Assembly (NCBI RefSeq): GCF_004348425.1
Contig: NZ_SMKK01000054.1
Coordinates: forward strand, 1-44,013
Length of the DNA stretch: 44,013 bases
Source: Actinomadura sp. 7K507
GTDB taxonomy: Bacteria; Actinomycetota; Actinomycetes; Streptosporangiales; Streptosporangiaceae
Reading direction: 5' to 3'
Of the stretch, positions 1 to 7,683 are shown one piece after another; the stretch's first letter is position 1, and every line of letters starts with the position of its first letter. Position numbers and translations under genes: made by a program. Under the pieces are notes generated by a model, which was not told the origin of the DNA, did not search any database, and worked only from the letters and a program-made list of their open reading frames with translations.

Positions 1-675
1 GGTCCGGGCGGCGGCGGCCCGGCCGGCGGCGAGGGCGACGGTGCCGCACAGGACGAAGGCGAGGATCCCGCCGAGGACGACTTCCTGCGTGGGGAGCTGG
101 TCGGGGACGACGTGCTCGCCCTCTTGGGTGTTGGTCGAGGTGGCGCGGTCGCCGACCTGGTCGACGGTGGGGGCGGGGGCGGCGTGCTTGGGGGTGTACT
201 TGGCTTCGACCTTGACCTTGGACGGGTAGCCGAAGCCCACGACGGAGTCCATGTCGCGGGTCTTGCGCATGAGCTTGTAGCCGTCGGCGTTGCCCTCGAT
301 GGTGTGGAGGGTCTTGCCGTCCACCTTCTCGACGATGCCGACGTGGTCGATCCGGTCGATGTCCTCGGAGCCGTTCCAGTCGTAGAAGACGATGGCTCCG
401 GGTTCGGGCTCGCCGCCCCAGGCGTCGTGCTTCTCGAACCACTTGGCGTGATCGACGGTGGCGGCGAACTGCCCGGCCTGCTCTGTGACGTCGGCCTTGT
501 CGGCGGCCCAGGCGAGGAACATGTCGCACCAGGGGGCCGTCTTGAAGTAGTCGTTCTTGTCGCCGTCGACGTTCTCGGTCCACCAGTTGCCGAACTTGGT
601 GTAGCCGTCGCCCTTCTCGGTGTAGCCGAGTTCCTTCTTGGCGATGTCGAGCAGCTGCTTGCCGATCGGGTCCAT
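1..675 (-). CDS. CHAP-domain peptidase-like protein, C-terminus off the window
   Basis: Reading from an ATG at 675 there are 225 codons without a stop before the window edge, so the protein is incomplete. A GGGAG ribosome-binding site lies about 7 nt upstream of the ATG. Residues about 5-155 look like a CHAP (cysteine/histidine amidohydrolase) fold: the presumed nucleophile is Cys50 in APWCDMFLAW and the His is H111 in RIDHVGIVE, followed by the TIEGN segment typical of these domains. Residues about 160-197 form a Pro/Thr-rich linker and residues about 198-220 (VVLGGILAFVLCGTVALAAG) a transmembrane helix. No N-terminal signal peptide is visible. Family members cut peptidoglycan amide bonds. 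Here the domain precedes the membrane helix, so its side of the membrane is uncertain. Actinomycete phage and mobile-element proteins often have this layout, but no other phage gene is present. Confidence 0.8.
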   Translation of the reverse strand, partial: MDPIGKQLLDIAKKELGYTEKGDGYTKFGNWWTENVDGDKNDYFKTAPWCDMFLAWAADKADVTEQAGQFAATVDHAKWFEKHDAWGGEPEPGAIVFYDWNGSEDIDRIDHVGIVEKVDGKTLHTIEGNADGYKLMRKTRDMDSVVGFGYPSKVKVEAKYTPKHAAPAPTVDQVGDRATSTNTQEGEHVVPDQLPTQEVVLGGILAFVLCGTVALAAGRAAAART

Positions 676-832
676 TACGCTCCCTGCCGTCTCGCGCGTC
701 CGGGCAGGGTGGGGCCCGACCGGGGGGACGGAACTTGCCTCGTTCCAAGGTCACGTTCTGATCTCGATGGAATGTAGCCGAGGTAAAAGGTGGGCGGCAA
801 CCTGTTCCGGGGAAACGGTCAAAACGGGCTAC

Positions 833-1675
833 CTAGTAGTAGCCCCTGGGCAGGACGGTCACGGGGCACGTTGCGGCGCGCAGAACCTTGAGGGCGACCT
901 CGCCCACGAAGACGCGGTGGGCGGCGGCGTCCTCGCTGGACGCGCACACCAGGATCTCGTCTTCGAGCCAGTCGACGTCGTCCAGGGCGTCGGCGACGTC
1001 GTCGCCCTCGGCGAGCTCGGCGGAGACGTCCTCGGGGAGCAGGTCGGAGGAGTCCAGGGCGAGCCGGATGGCGAGGGCCAGGTCGTCGCGGAGCCGCTCG
1101 TCGCCGTCGTCCCCGCCGACGTCGCCGATGGCCAGCGTGACCAGGCGGAGGGGGACCTCCAGGCGCTCGGCGGCCTGCGCCGCGCGGAGCACGGCCTCGT
1201 CGCACTGCGGCCGCCGGACGTACATGACCGTGATCCGGCCCAGGTCGTCGGGCGTGGCGTAGCCGGACGGGGCGAGCATCACCGCCTCGGTCGCCGAGTG
1301 CAGCAGATGGTCGGCGGCGGCGCCGACGCCGATGCGGCCGCGGGCTCCGCCCTCGGGGGAGCCGACGACGATCATGTCGGCGCCGATCCGGCTGGCGAGC
1401 ACGGTGAGCCCGCGGGCGACGCTGCGGCCCTCCTGGGCGAGCAGGTCCGCGGGCTGGCCGTCCAGGAGGTCGGGTACCTGTTCCAGCAGTGCGCGCGCCT
1501 CGCCCGCGGCCGCGGGAAGGCCCGGGGGGTGGACGTTGGCCACGCTCAGCCGCCCGCCGGTCAGCGCGACGATCGCGGACGCCAGGTCGACGGCCTCCCT
1601 GCCGCCCCCGTCGTTGACGTATCCGGCCAGCACGTGATCGCCGATCATGCCGACCGCGCCTCGCTCCCGCGCCAT
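833..1675 (-). CDS. Tandem universal stress protein (UspA family)
   Basis: This 280-residue protein has two Usp-like halves. The first runs about residues 10-135 and carries an ATP-binding-type loop (VVGSPEGGARGRIGVGAA) followed by a DHLLHSATEAVMLAPSG strand-helix segment. The second runs about 145-278 and ends VLRAATCPVTVLPRG, but its loop (CASSEDAAAHRVFVG) lacks the glycines needed to hold ATP, so only the first half is likely to bind nucleotide. The ATG at 1675 has GAGG 4-5 nt upstream; an internal ATG at 1648 (MIGDHVLAGYV) sits exactly at the domain start behind GGGAGCGAGG and is a credible alternative. Usp proteins are cytoplasmic and are induced by stress or growth arrest; the substrate or partner cannot be told from sequence. 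It is divergent from the YceI gene with a 120-bp gap. Confidence 0.88.
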   Translation of the reverse strand: MARERGAVGMIGDHVLAGYVNDGGGREAVDLASAIVALTGGRLSVANVHPPGLPAAAGEARALLEQVPDLLDGQPADLLAQEGRSVARGLTVLASRIGADMIVVGSPEGGARGRIGVGAAADHLLHSATEAVMLAPSGYATPDDLGRITVMYVRRPQCDEAVLRAAQAAERLEVPLRLVTLAIGDVGGDDGDERLRDDLALAIRLALDSSDLLPEDVSAELAEGDDVADALDDVDWLEDEILVCASSEDAAAHRVFVGEVALKVLRAATCPVTVLPRGYY

Positions 1676-1795
1676 GTGCCTCGGCCGTGCGGCTCATCCT
1701 CGATCATGCGACCAGCATTCCCCCGATGTGGCGGATCAGACCAGGTGGGATTTGAGGTAGTTTTTCCTGGTTGTCACTTTTATGGGGGGATTTGC

Positions 1796-2422
1796 ATGGG
1801 CGCCGAGGTGTCCGACCTCGAAGCCGGCCGCTGGACCATCGACCCGGTCCACTCGGAGATCACCTTCACGATCCGGCACCTGATGACCACGGTACGCGGC
1901 ACGTTCCCCGACTTCGGGGGCGAGGTCGAGATCGGGGAGGACCCCCTCGACTCCCGCGCCCGCGCCGAGATACGGCTGGCCTCCATCGACACCCGCAACG
2001 CCGAGCGGGACGAGCACGTCCGCTCCTCGGACTTCCTCGACGTGGCCGGCCATCCGGTCATGACGTTCACGGCCACGAATGTGGAACGTGCCACAATCGG
2101 CCGCCGGGCCCGCAGCCCCCGCTACCACCTGGACGGAGAGCTGACGATCAAGGACGTCACCCGTCCCGTGCGGCTGCTGACCGAGTTCCACGGCGTCGGC
2201 CCCGACCCGTGGGGCGGCACCCGCGCGGGCTTCACCGCGACCGCCTCCATCAGCCGCCGTGACTTCGGCATCGAGTTCAACGTCCCGCTCCAGGGCGACA
2301 GGGTCATGCTCGGCGACGAGGTCACGATCGCCCTGGAGATCCAGGCGGTCCGCGCCGCCGAGGACACCCCGGCCGAGGAGCCCGAGGCCGCCGCGGACGC
2401 ACACGCCGACGCGCACGCGTGA
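1796..2422 (+). CDS. YceI family protein
   Basis: This 208-residue protein matches the YceI lipocalin-like beta-barrel family along its length: WTIDPVHSEITFTIRHLM at the N-terminus, then VRGTFPDFGGEVEI, IDTRNAERDEHVRSSDFL, HPVMTFTA, LDGELTIKDVTRPV and a C-terminal barrel strand set ending VTIALEIQA. YceI proteins bind isoprenoid-type lipids. This one has no signal peptide, as is common in actinobacteria, so it is probably cytoplasmic. The ATG at 1796 is chosen because the family's first strand follows at once and a G-rich Shine-Dalgarno stretch (1784-1790) lies 5 nt upstream; the frame is open further upstream, but that part overlaps the stress-protein gene antisense. The last 20 residues are Glu/Ala-rich and low in complexity. 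Confidence 0.93.
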   Translation: MGAEVSDLEAGRWTIDPVHSEITFTIRHLMTTVRGTFPDFGGEVEIGEDPLDSRARAEIRLASIDTRNAERDEHVRSSDFLDVAGHPVMTFTATNVERATIGRRARSPRYHLDGELTIKDVTRPVRLLTEFHGVGPDPWGGTRAGFTATASISRRDFGIEFNVPLQGDRVMLGDEVTIALEIQAVRAAEDTPAEEPEAAADAHADAHA

Positions 2423-2613
2423 CCCGCGGCCGGACGGCCTCGCAGCCGGCCCTCAGATCACCGTGTGGCCGAGCGGTGGTCCGCCGCGGACGGGCTCGAC
2501 AGCAGCTCCAGGCATTCGGTGATCGCGTCGGCGGCCAGGTCGGCGTCCACGGCGAACGGAGTCCCGCGGGCTGGGCGGCCTGGAATACGACCTCCGCCCG
2601 CGGCGTTCGCTAT

Positions 2614-2635
2614 TATAGTTGAAAGTTCTACTATA
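2614..2635. promoter_or_regulatory. Palindromic operator upstream of the monooxygenase/reductase pair
   Basis: TATAGTTGAA and TTCTACTATA are inverted repeats separated by AG, with 9 of 10 positions paired. This is a 22-bp AT-rich island in a GC-rich region. A TATTAT -10-like box (2611-2616) overlaps its left edge, and the ATG lies 12 nt downstream of the right arm. The geometry is that of a repressor site of MarR, HxlR or TetR type; no obvious cognate repressor is adjacent. Confidence 0.6.
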
Positions 2636-2647
2636 TGGGAGGCCGGC

Positions 2648-3733
2648 ATGCAGTTCGGAATCTTCTCGGTCGGCGACGTCACGCCCGATCCGACGACCGG
2701 ACGCGTCCCGTCCGAGGCCGAGCGGATCCGGGCGATGGTCGCCATCGCCGAAAAGGCCGAAGAGGCAGAGCTGGACGTCTTCGCCACCGGCGAGCACCAC
2801 AACCCGCCGTTCGTGCCGTCCTCCCCGACGACGATGCTCGGATACATCGCGGCGCGCACCGAGCGGCTGATCCTGTCCACCGCGACGACGCTGATCACCA
2901 CCAACGACCCGGTGAAGATCGCCGAGGACTTCGCGATGCTCCAGCACCTGGCCGGCGGCCGGGTGGACCTGATGATGGGACGCGGCAACACCGCACCCGT
3001 CTACCCCTGGTTCGGCAAGGACATCCGCGACGGCATCCCGCTCGCCATCGAGAACTACCACCTGCTGCACCGGCTCTGGCGCGAGGACGTCGTCGACTGG
3101 GAGGGCAAGTTCCGCACGCCGCTCCAGTCGTTCACCTCGACGCCGCGTCCGCTGGACGGTGTCCCGCCGTTCGTCTGGCACGGCTCGATCCGCAGCCCGG
3201 AGATCGCCGAGCAGGCCGCCTACTACGGCGACGGCTTCTTCGCCAACCACATCTTCTGGCCCAAGCAGCACTTCCAGCGGCTGATCGGCCTCTACCGGCA
3301 GCGCTACGAGCACTACGGCCACGGCTCCGCGGACCAGGCGATCGTCGGCCTCGGCGGGCAGGTGTTCATGCGGAAGAACTCCCAGGACGCCGTCCGGGAG
3401 TTCCGTCCCTACTTCGACAACGCGCCGGTGTACGGGCACGGCCCCTCCCTGGAGGAGTTCACCGCCGAGACGCCCCTCACCGTGGGGAGCCCGCAGCAGG
3501 TCATCGAGAAGACGCTGACCTTCCGCGACAACTTCGGCGACTACCAGCGCCAGTTGTTCCTGATGGACCACGCGGGGCTGCCGCTGAAGACCGTCCTGGA
3601 GCAGATCGACATGCTGGGGGAGGAGGTCGTCCCCGTGCTGCGCAAGGAGTTCGAGGCCCTGCGCCCGGCGCACGTCCCCGCGACCGCCCCGACGCACACC
3701 GCCCGGGTGGCCGCCGTGGAGGAGGTTCGATGA
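2648..3733 (+). CDS. CE1758-type FMN-dependent luciferase-like monooxygenase
   Basis: This 361-residue protein is a luciferase-like (LLM class) TIM-barrel flavin monooxygenase. It starts MQFGIFSVGDV and contains ATGEHHNPPF, STATTLITTNDPVKIAEDFA, AGGRVDLMMGRGN, and a late PLTVGSPQQVIEKTL segment, the usual LLM landmarks. The pairing with the next gene is the pattern known for the CE1758/CE1759 families: monooxygenase followed by a dedicated FMN reductase, found sporadically in actinobacteria with unknown substrate. The ATG at 2648 has GGGAGG upstream and directly follows the palindromic operator. The stop overlaps the start of the reductase (ATGA), so the two are translationally coupled. It presumably uses reduced FMN and O2 to oxidise an unidentified small molecule in the cytoplasm. 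Confidence 0.93.
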   Translation: MQFGIFSVGDVTPDPTTGRVPSEAERIRAMVAIAEKAEEAELDVFATGEHHNPPFVPSSPTTMLGYIAARTERLILSTATTLITTNDPVKIAEDFAMLQHLAGGRVDLMMGRGNTAPVYPWFGKDIRDGIPLAIENYHLLHRLWREDVVDWEGKFRTPLQSFTSTPRPLDGVPPFVWHGSIRSPEIAEQAAYYGDGFFANHIFWPKQHFQRLIGLYRQRYEHYGHGSADQAIVGLGGQVFMRKNSQDAVREFRPYFDNAPVYGHGPSLEEFTAETPLTVGSPQQVIEKTLTFRDNFGDYQRQLFLMDHAGLPLKTVLEQIDMLGEEVVPVLRKEFEALRPAHVPATAPTHTARVAAVEEVR

Positions 3734-4347
3734 CCAGCCTCGCAGTGATCTCCGCCGGGCTCGGGCAGCCGTCGTCCACCCGGCTGCTCGCGGACCGGCT
3801 GGCCGCGGCGACGGCGGACGCGCTCGGTCCGGACGTCACCGTGGAGACGGTCGAGCTGCGCGACCACGCGCACGCGATGGTCGACGCGGCCCTCACCGGC
3901 TTCCCGGGCGGGACGTTCCGCGCCGCCGTCGAGAAGGTCACGGGCGCCGACGGACTGATCGCCGTGACGCCCGTCTTCAACGCCTCCTACAGCGGCCTGT
4001 TCAAGACCTTCTTCGACGTCCTCGACCGCGACTCGCTGGACGGCAGGCCGGTGCTGCTCGGCGCGACCGGCGGCACCGAGCGGCACTCCCTCGCCATCGA
4101 CTACGCCATGCGCCCGCTGTTCGCCTACCTGCGCGCCACCGTCGCCCCGACCGCCGTCTACGCGGCGTCCGAGGACTGGGGCGCGGGCGGCTCCGCCGGC
4201 GGTCCCGCCGGCGGCCTCGTGGACCGGATCGCCCGCGCCGGCGCCGAGCTGGCGGCACTGATCGACGCCCGTCCCGCCCCGGCGAAGCCCGACCCGTACG
4301 ACACCCCGGTTCCGTTCGAGGAACTGCTGTCCGCGAGCACCCGCTAA
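3730..4347 (+). CDS. CE1759-type FMN reductase, partner of the preceding monooxygenase
   Basis: This 205-residue protein is an NADPH-dependent FMN reductase of the flavodoxin-like fold. The phosphate-binding turn is in AVISAGLGQPSSTRLLADR near the N-terminus, TPVFNASYSGLFKTFFDVLD forms the central flavin/active-site region, and LLGATGGTERHSL follows. It overlaps the monooxygenase stop by 4 bp (ATGA), so coupled translation and equimolar production are expected. Its role is to supply reduced FMN to the monooxygenase. A Gly-rich insert (GAGGSAGGPAGG) near residue 160 is a short repeat-like loop. The pair is followed by the self-regulated ArsR gene with its own promoter, so this is a two-gene operon. 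Confidence 0.92.
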   Translation: MTSLAVISAGLGQPSSTRLLADRLAAATADALGPDVTVETVELRDHAHAMVDAALTGFPGGTFRAAVEKVTGADGLIAVTPVFNASYSGLFKTFFDVLDRDSLDGRPVLLGATGGTERHSLAIDYAMRPLFAYLRATVAPTAVYAASEDWGAGGSAGGPAGGLVDRIARAGAELAALIDARPAPAKPDPYDTPVPFEELLSASTR

Positions 4348-4358
4348 CTTCTTAAGGC

Positions 4359-4393
4359 TTGGCTTATATAAGCTGAGGCTGTAGTTTGGTCGC
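4359..4393 (+). promoter_or_regulatory. arsR-like promoter with overlapping 12-bp palindrome; leaderless start
   Basis: A -35-like TTGGCT (4359-4364), a 17-nt spacer and a -10-like TAGTTT (4382-4387) place the transcription start at about 4394, the A of the ATG, so the mRNA would be leaderless. The perfect palindrome GCTTATATAAGC (4362-4373) overlaps the -35 box and spacer, the classic position for autorepression by a dimeric ArsR protein. Confidence 0.6.
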
Positions 4394-4816
4394 ATGCACG
4401 CATTCGATGTGCTGGGTGACCCGGTCCGACGCAGGATCCTGGAGCTGCTCGCGGACGGCGAGCGGTCCTCCGGGGAGGTGACGGGCGTCATCCGGGAGGA
4501 GTTCGGGATCACGCAACCCGCGGTCTCGCAGCATCTGAAGGTGCTGCGGGAGAGCGGGTTCGCGGTCGTGCGCGCGGAGGGGACCCGGCGCCTGTACGCC
4601 GTCGACTCCGCGCCGCTGCGCGAGATCGACGTGTGGCTCGACCGCTTCCGCTCGTCCTGGACACCGCACCTGGACGCATTGGCGACGGAGATCGCCCGCG
4701 GCAAGCGCGCGCGCCGCCTGAACCGGCGGTCACCGGGCGGCAGCCCGCCCGCGGCGCCGCCAGGCGAGCCGTCGAACCGGCCATCCGGACAAGAAGCAGC
4801 AGGGAGCGAATCATGA
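4394..4816 (+). CDS. ArsR family winged-helix regulator
   Basis: This 140-residue protein starts MHAFDVLGDPVRRRILELL, followed by the recognition-helix segment FGITQPAVSQHLKVLRESG and a wing ending TRRLYAVD, all standard for ArsR-type repressors. The metal-binding cysteine motif ELCVCDL is absent, so it senses something other than a thiophilic metal or responds by another route. Residues about 112-140 are Pro/Gly/Ser-rich and look unstructured. The stop overlaps the ATG of the SRPBCC gene. The ArsR-then-AHSA1/SRPBCC arrangement is widespread in actinobacteria, where the regulator usually controls its own operon. No Shine-Dalgarno is present, in line with the leaderless promoter placed just upstream. 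Confidence 0.93.
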   Translation: MHAFDVLGDPVRRRILELLADGERSSGEVTGVIREEFGITQPAVSQHLKVLRESGFAVVRAEGTRRLYAVDSAPLREIDVWLDRFRSSWTPHLDALATEIARGKRARRLNRRSPGGSPPAAPPGEPSNRPSGQEAAGSES

Positions 4817-5448
4817 TCGAAGTGACGGGTCAGATCAACGCGGTGCGCCGCCAGGTAGGTCAGCGGGTGCTGGAGGCCGGCACCGCACGGACCTCGACGG
4901 TCAGCCAGGTCTACGACACCGGCGTCGACGACCTGTGGGACGCGGTCACCGACCCCGAGCGCATCAAACGCTGGTTCCTGCCCGTCTCCGGCGACCTGAG
5001 GCTCGGCGGCCGCTACGAGCTGGAAGGCAACGCGAGCGGGACGATCGAGCGCTGCGACCCGCCCAAGAGCTTCTCCGCGACGTGGGAGTACGGCGGCCAG
5101 ACCAGCTGGATCGAGGTGCGGCTGGCCCCCGAGCCGGACGGCCGGGCCCGCTTCGAGCTGGAGCACATCGCCCACGTCGACGACGACATGTGGAACCAGT
5201 TCGGACCCGGCGCCGTCGGCATCGGCTGGGACCAGGGGCTCCTCGGCCTGGCCCTGCACCTGTCGCCCGGAGGCGCCCCCGGACCGGAGGCCGGCCAGGA
5301 ATGGGCCATGACGGACGAGGGCAAGGAGTTCACGCGGCAGAGCGGCGAGGCCTGGCGCGAGGCGCACATCGCGTCCGGCGCCGAACCGTCCGTCGCCCGG
5401 GAGTGCGCGGACCGCACCATCGCCGCCTACACCGGGAACATGGAATGA
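4813..5448 (+). CDS. SRPBCC (AHSA1-like) ligand-binding protein
   Basis: This 211-residue protein contains an AHSA1/START-like SRPBCC domain: VYDTGVDDLWDAVTDPERI, RWFLPVSGDLRLGGRYEL, GTIERCDPPKSFSATWEY and a C-terminal helix around GIGWDQGLLGLALHL. These domains form a deep hydrophobic pocket; in this ArsR-linked subgroup the ligand is unknown. The ATG lies inside the ArsR stop (ATGA), so translation is coupled, and expression should follow the ArsR operator. The first ~25 residues precede the domain and are not conserved in the family. The HEAT-repeat gene begins 10 bp after the stop and may be co-transcribed. Confidence 0.92.
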   Translation: MIEVTGQINAVRRQVGQRVLEAGTARTSTVSQVYDTGVDDLWDAVTDPERIKRWFLPVSGDLRLGGRYELEGNASGTIERCDPPKSFSATWEYGGQTSWIEVRLAPEPDGRARFELEHIAHVDDDMWNQFGPGAVGIGWDQGLLGLALHLSPGGAPGPEAGQEWAMTDEGKEFTRQSGEAWREAHIASGAEPSVARECADRTIAAYTGNME

Positions 5449-5458
5449 TCTACGGCTT

Positions 5459-7549
5459 GTGACGTCGCTACGGGGCCTGGACGAGATCGACTGGACGGCC
5501 CTTCGGCACGCCTACGGCTCCGCCGGCGACGTCCCGGGACTCCTGCGCGGCATCGCGGAGGGCCCTGATCCGGACGGTGCGCTGGACGACCTCGACGTCA
5601 AGATCTTCCACCAGGGCGGCTTCGTCTGCTCCGCGGCGACCGCCGCGCTGCCGTACCTGACCGCCATGGCCGCATCGCCTCATCCGCTCGCATCGCCCGT
5701 GACGGCGGTGCGAGCAGGTGTCCTGGAGCTGATCGGAAGGCTCGTCCAGGAGGCGAACACCCCGTCCAGGGACGACGACCGATCGCACGTCGACGGCGGC
5801 TGGCCGGAGGCCTGGGCGGCGGCCCTGCCCCGCCTTCTCGCCCTGCTCGGCGATCCCGCCGTGGCGGTGCGGCGCGAGCTGACGTCCACGCTGTCGGCGG
5901 CGACCGGCGACGCCGACACCGTCGTGCCCGCCTTGCGCGCACGCTGGGCGGCCGAGAGCGACAGGGCGGTACGGATCGGGGTCGTCCTCGCGGTGGGGGA
6001 GCTCGCGGGCGGCTGCACCGCCGGGGTGCTGCCGGAGGCGCTCGGCTGGCTGCGGGACCTGCGCGGCCGCGAGGACGCGCCGATCCGGGCGGCCGCCGAG
6101 ATCGCGCTGGCGGAGGCCGTCGCCGCGCAGCGTCCCGATCTCGGCGTGCTCGTGGACGCCGTCAGCGGCGACATCGCGGTGTGGCGGGACGTGCCGTGGG
6201 TCGGAGCCGCCTCCCCGGACCTGGCCGAGTTCTACGGCGGCGGAGCGTCCCAGCTGCTCGGCTGGTTCGGCACCAGGCTCACCGACGTCACCGGCCGCAC
6301 CGGCGCCGCAGCCGCTCACGGGGTCGATGCGCGCACGCGTTTGGCGACCGCGTTCGCCGGCGCGCAGGACGCCGATCGGCGGATCGGAGCCGTCCGCATC
6401 GCCGCCGATCTTCTCAGCGGATGGCGCTCACCGGCCCGAACGCTCCTGCCCGCCCTGGCCGAACGCACCGCCGACCCGTCACCGGTGGTGCGCCGCTACG
6501 CGACCCACCTGCTCGCGGCACTCGACGAGGACGACACAGACCTGCCCGAAGGCCTGTCCGCAGAGCTGTTCGCCGATCTGCTCGCCGAGCGTTTGGACGA
6601 CACGGCGCCCCTCGCCCGTCACGGGAGCGAACGGATCTCCGACCTGGCGGCCTGGGGCCTGGCCCGGCGGCGGGATCCGCGCTGCCTTCCCCATCTCATC
6701 GACCGGCTCGGCGGCGACGTGTCCTTCGTCGACGCGGTGTCCGGCCCGTCCGGTCCCTTCAGCACGAGTCCGCCGTCGATGCGTCACGTGCTGGCGCCAC
6801 TCGGCATGTACGCCGACACCCTGCTCCCGGTGATCCGGGGGCGGCTCGGGGAGACCGGTGCCGCGGCCGGCTTCGCGGACGTGCTCGCACAGTGGGGACA
6901 GGCCGCGGCACCTGCCGTTCCGGAGTTGATCCGGCTCCTCGAAACCGACGCGGCCGTCCAAGCCGCGAGGGCCATCGCCGCCATCGGGCCGCCCGCGGAG
7001 GCGGCCGCCCCCGCCCTGACCGTGCCACGGGAGCCGGGCGGCAGCCGGGAGGACCGGCGGTCGAACATCGTCCTGATGTGGGCTCTCTGGAAGGTGACCG
7101 GTGACCCGGACCCGCTGCTCGCCGCCGTGGACACCCTGTTGGACGGCTTCGATGGCGGCGCCGGTCTGCTGAGGTACGTCGCTGACCTCGGGCCGCTGGC
7201 CGCCCGTCACGCGACCCGCCTGCGGTTGCTCCTCGACGTCCGCAACGACTGGAGGAGAGTGGAGGCAGCCCACGCGTACCACGCCGTGACCGGTGACGCC
7301 GATGCCGCGTCGGCGTCCCTGGCGCGGGAGATCCACGAGCTGGCCGCGGGCCGCTACCTGCCGGTGAGATGGGCCGCGGCGCGCTACCTCACGGCCATGA
7401 CACCGGGGAACCCCGGCATCAGGGTGGCCGCGGGCGCGATCCTCGCCTCCGACCGTCGCCACCACTGGGCCACCGGCTGGCGTGCCTTCGCCGAGGACCA
7501 CGAACTGCGCACCCTGGCGTCCCTCCTGGCCCAAACCACCGAGTTGTGA
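5459..7549 (+). CDS. HEAT-repeat protein
   Basis: This 696-residue, Ala/Leu/Arg-rich protein is built almost wholly of helical pairs of HEAT type, with recurring patterns such as ALPRLLALLGDPAVAVRREL, PALAERTADPSPVVRRYA and VPELIRLLETDAAVQAARAI. The N-terminal segment (LDEIDWTALRHAYGSAGDVP) recurs in a family of actinobacterial HEAT proteins of unknown function. No enzyme motif, signal peptide or membrane helix is visible, so it is probably a cytoplasmic scaffold or adaptor. The start is a GTG at 5459, 10 bp after the SRPBCC stop, with no convincing ribosome-binding site; co-translation from the operon is possible. The last codons and the stop lie in the first unit of a 15-bp tandem repeat, so the C-terminus may vary between strains. 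Confidence 0.85.
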   Translation: MTSLRGLDEIDWTALRHAYGSAGDVPGLLRGIAEGPDPDGALDDLDVKIFHQGGFVCSAATAALPYLTAMAASPHPLASPVTAVRAGVLELIGRLVQEANTPSRDDDRSHVDGGWPEAWAAALPRLLALLGDPAVAVRRELTSTLSAATGDADTVVPALRARWAAESDRAVRIGVVLAVGELAGGCTAGVLPEALGWLRDLRGREDAPIRAAAEIALAEAVAAQRPDLGVLVDAVSGDIAVWRDVPWVGAASPDLAEFYGGGASQLLGWFGTRLTDVTGRTGAAAAHGVDARTRLATAFAGAQDADRRIGAVRIAADLLSGWRSPARTLLPALAERTADPSPVVRRYATHLLAALDEDDTDLPEGLSAELFADLLAERLDDTAPLARHGSERISDLAAWGLARRRDPRCLPHLIDRLGGDVSFVDAVSGPSGPFSTSPPSMRHVLAPLGMYADTLLPVIRGRLGETGAAAGFADVLAQWGQAAAPAVPELIRLLETDAAVQAARAIAAIGPPAEAAAPALTVPREPGGSREDRRSNIVLMWALWKVTGDPDPLLAAVDTLLDGFDGGAGLLRYVADLGPLAARHATRLRLLLDVRNDWRRVEAAHAYHAVTGDADAASASLAREIHELAAGRYLPVRWAAARYLTAMTPGNPGIRVAAGAILASDRRHHWATGWRAFAEDHELRTLASLLAQTTEL

Positions 7550-7615
7550 AGCACGGGGTTCTGAAGCACCGAGTTCTGAAGCACGGGGTTCTGAAGCACG
7601 GGGTTCTGAAGCGCA
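7541..7615 (+). repeat. 15-bp tandem repeat, five units, over the HEAT gene stop codon
   Basis: Five contiguous 15-bp units with consensus GGGTTCTGAAGCACG (7541-7555, 7556-7570, 7571-7585, 7586-7600, 7601-7615). The first unit contains the TGA stop of the HEAT gene and differs at TTGTGA versus TTCTGA. The repeat lies 69 bp ahead of hypF. Confidence 0.95.
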
Positions 7616-7683
7616 CCAGGCCATGAGACACGCGCCGCTCCGGCATTCCAGGTTCGCGCGGCCCGGCCGGGCAGAATGGCGGG

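Noticed and set aside
1..675. Prophage endolysin cassette
   Set aside because: The CHAP protein stands alone with an internal membrane helix; no holin, tail or capsid genes are in the window.
638..1697. Long open frames on the plus strand and in alternative minus frames across the stress-protein gene
   Set aside because: They are high-GC shadow frames rich in Arg, Ala and Pro; only the 833-1675 minus frame has recognisable Usp strands and motifs.
2458..2640. Minus-strand open frame resembling a TetR C-terminus upstream of the monooxygenase
   Set aside because: A segment (VDADLAADAITECLELL) looks protein-like, but the frame continues antisense into the monooxygenase gene, has no start in the gap and would cross the operator; at most it is a gene remnant.
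7541..7615. Possible CRISPR array
   Set aside because: The units are contiguous without spacers and only 15 bp long; it is a tandem repeat.
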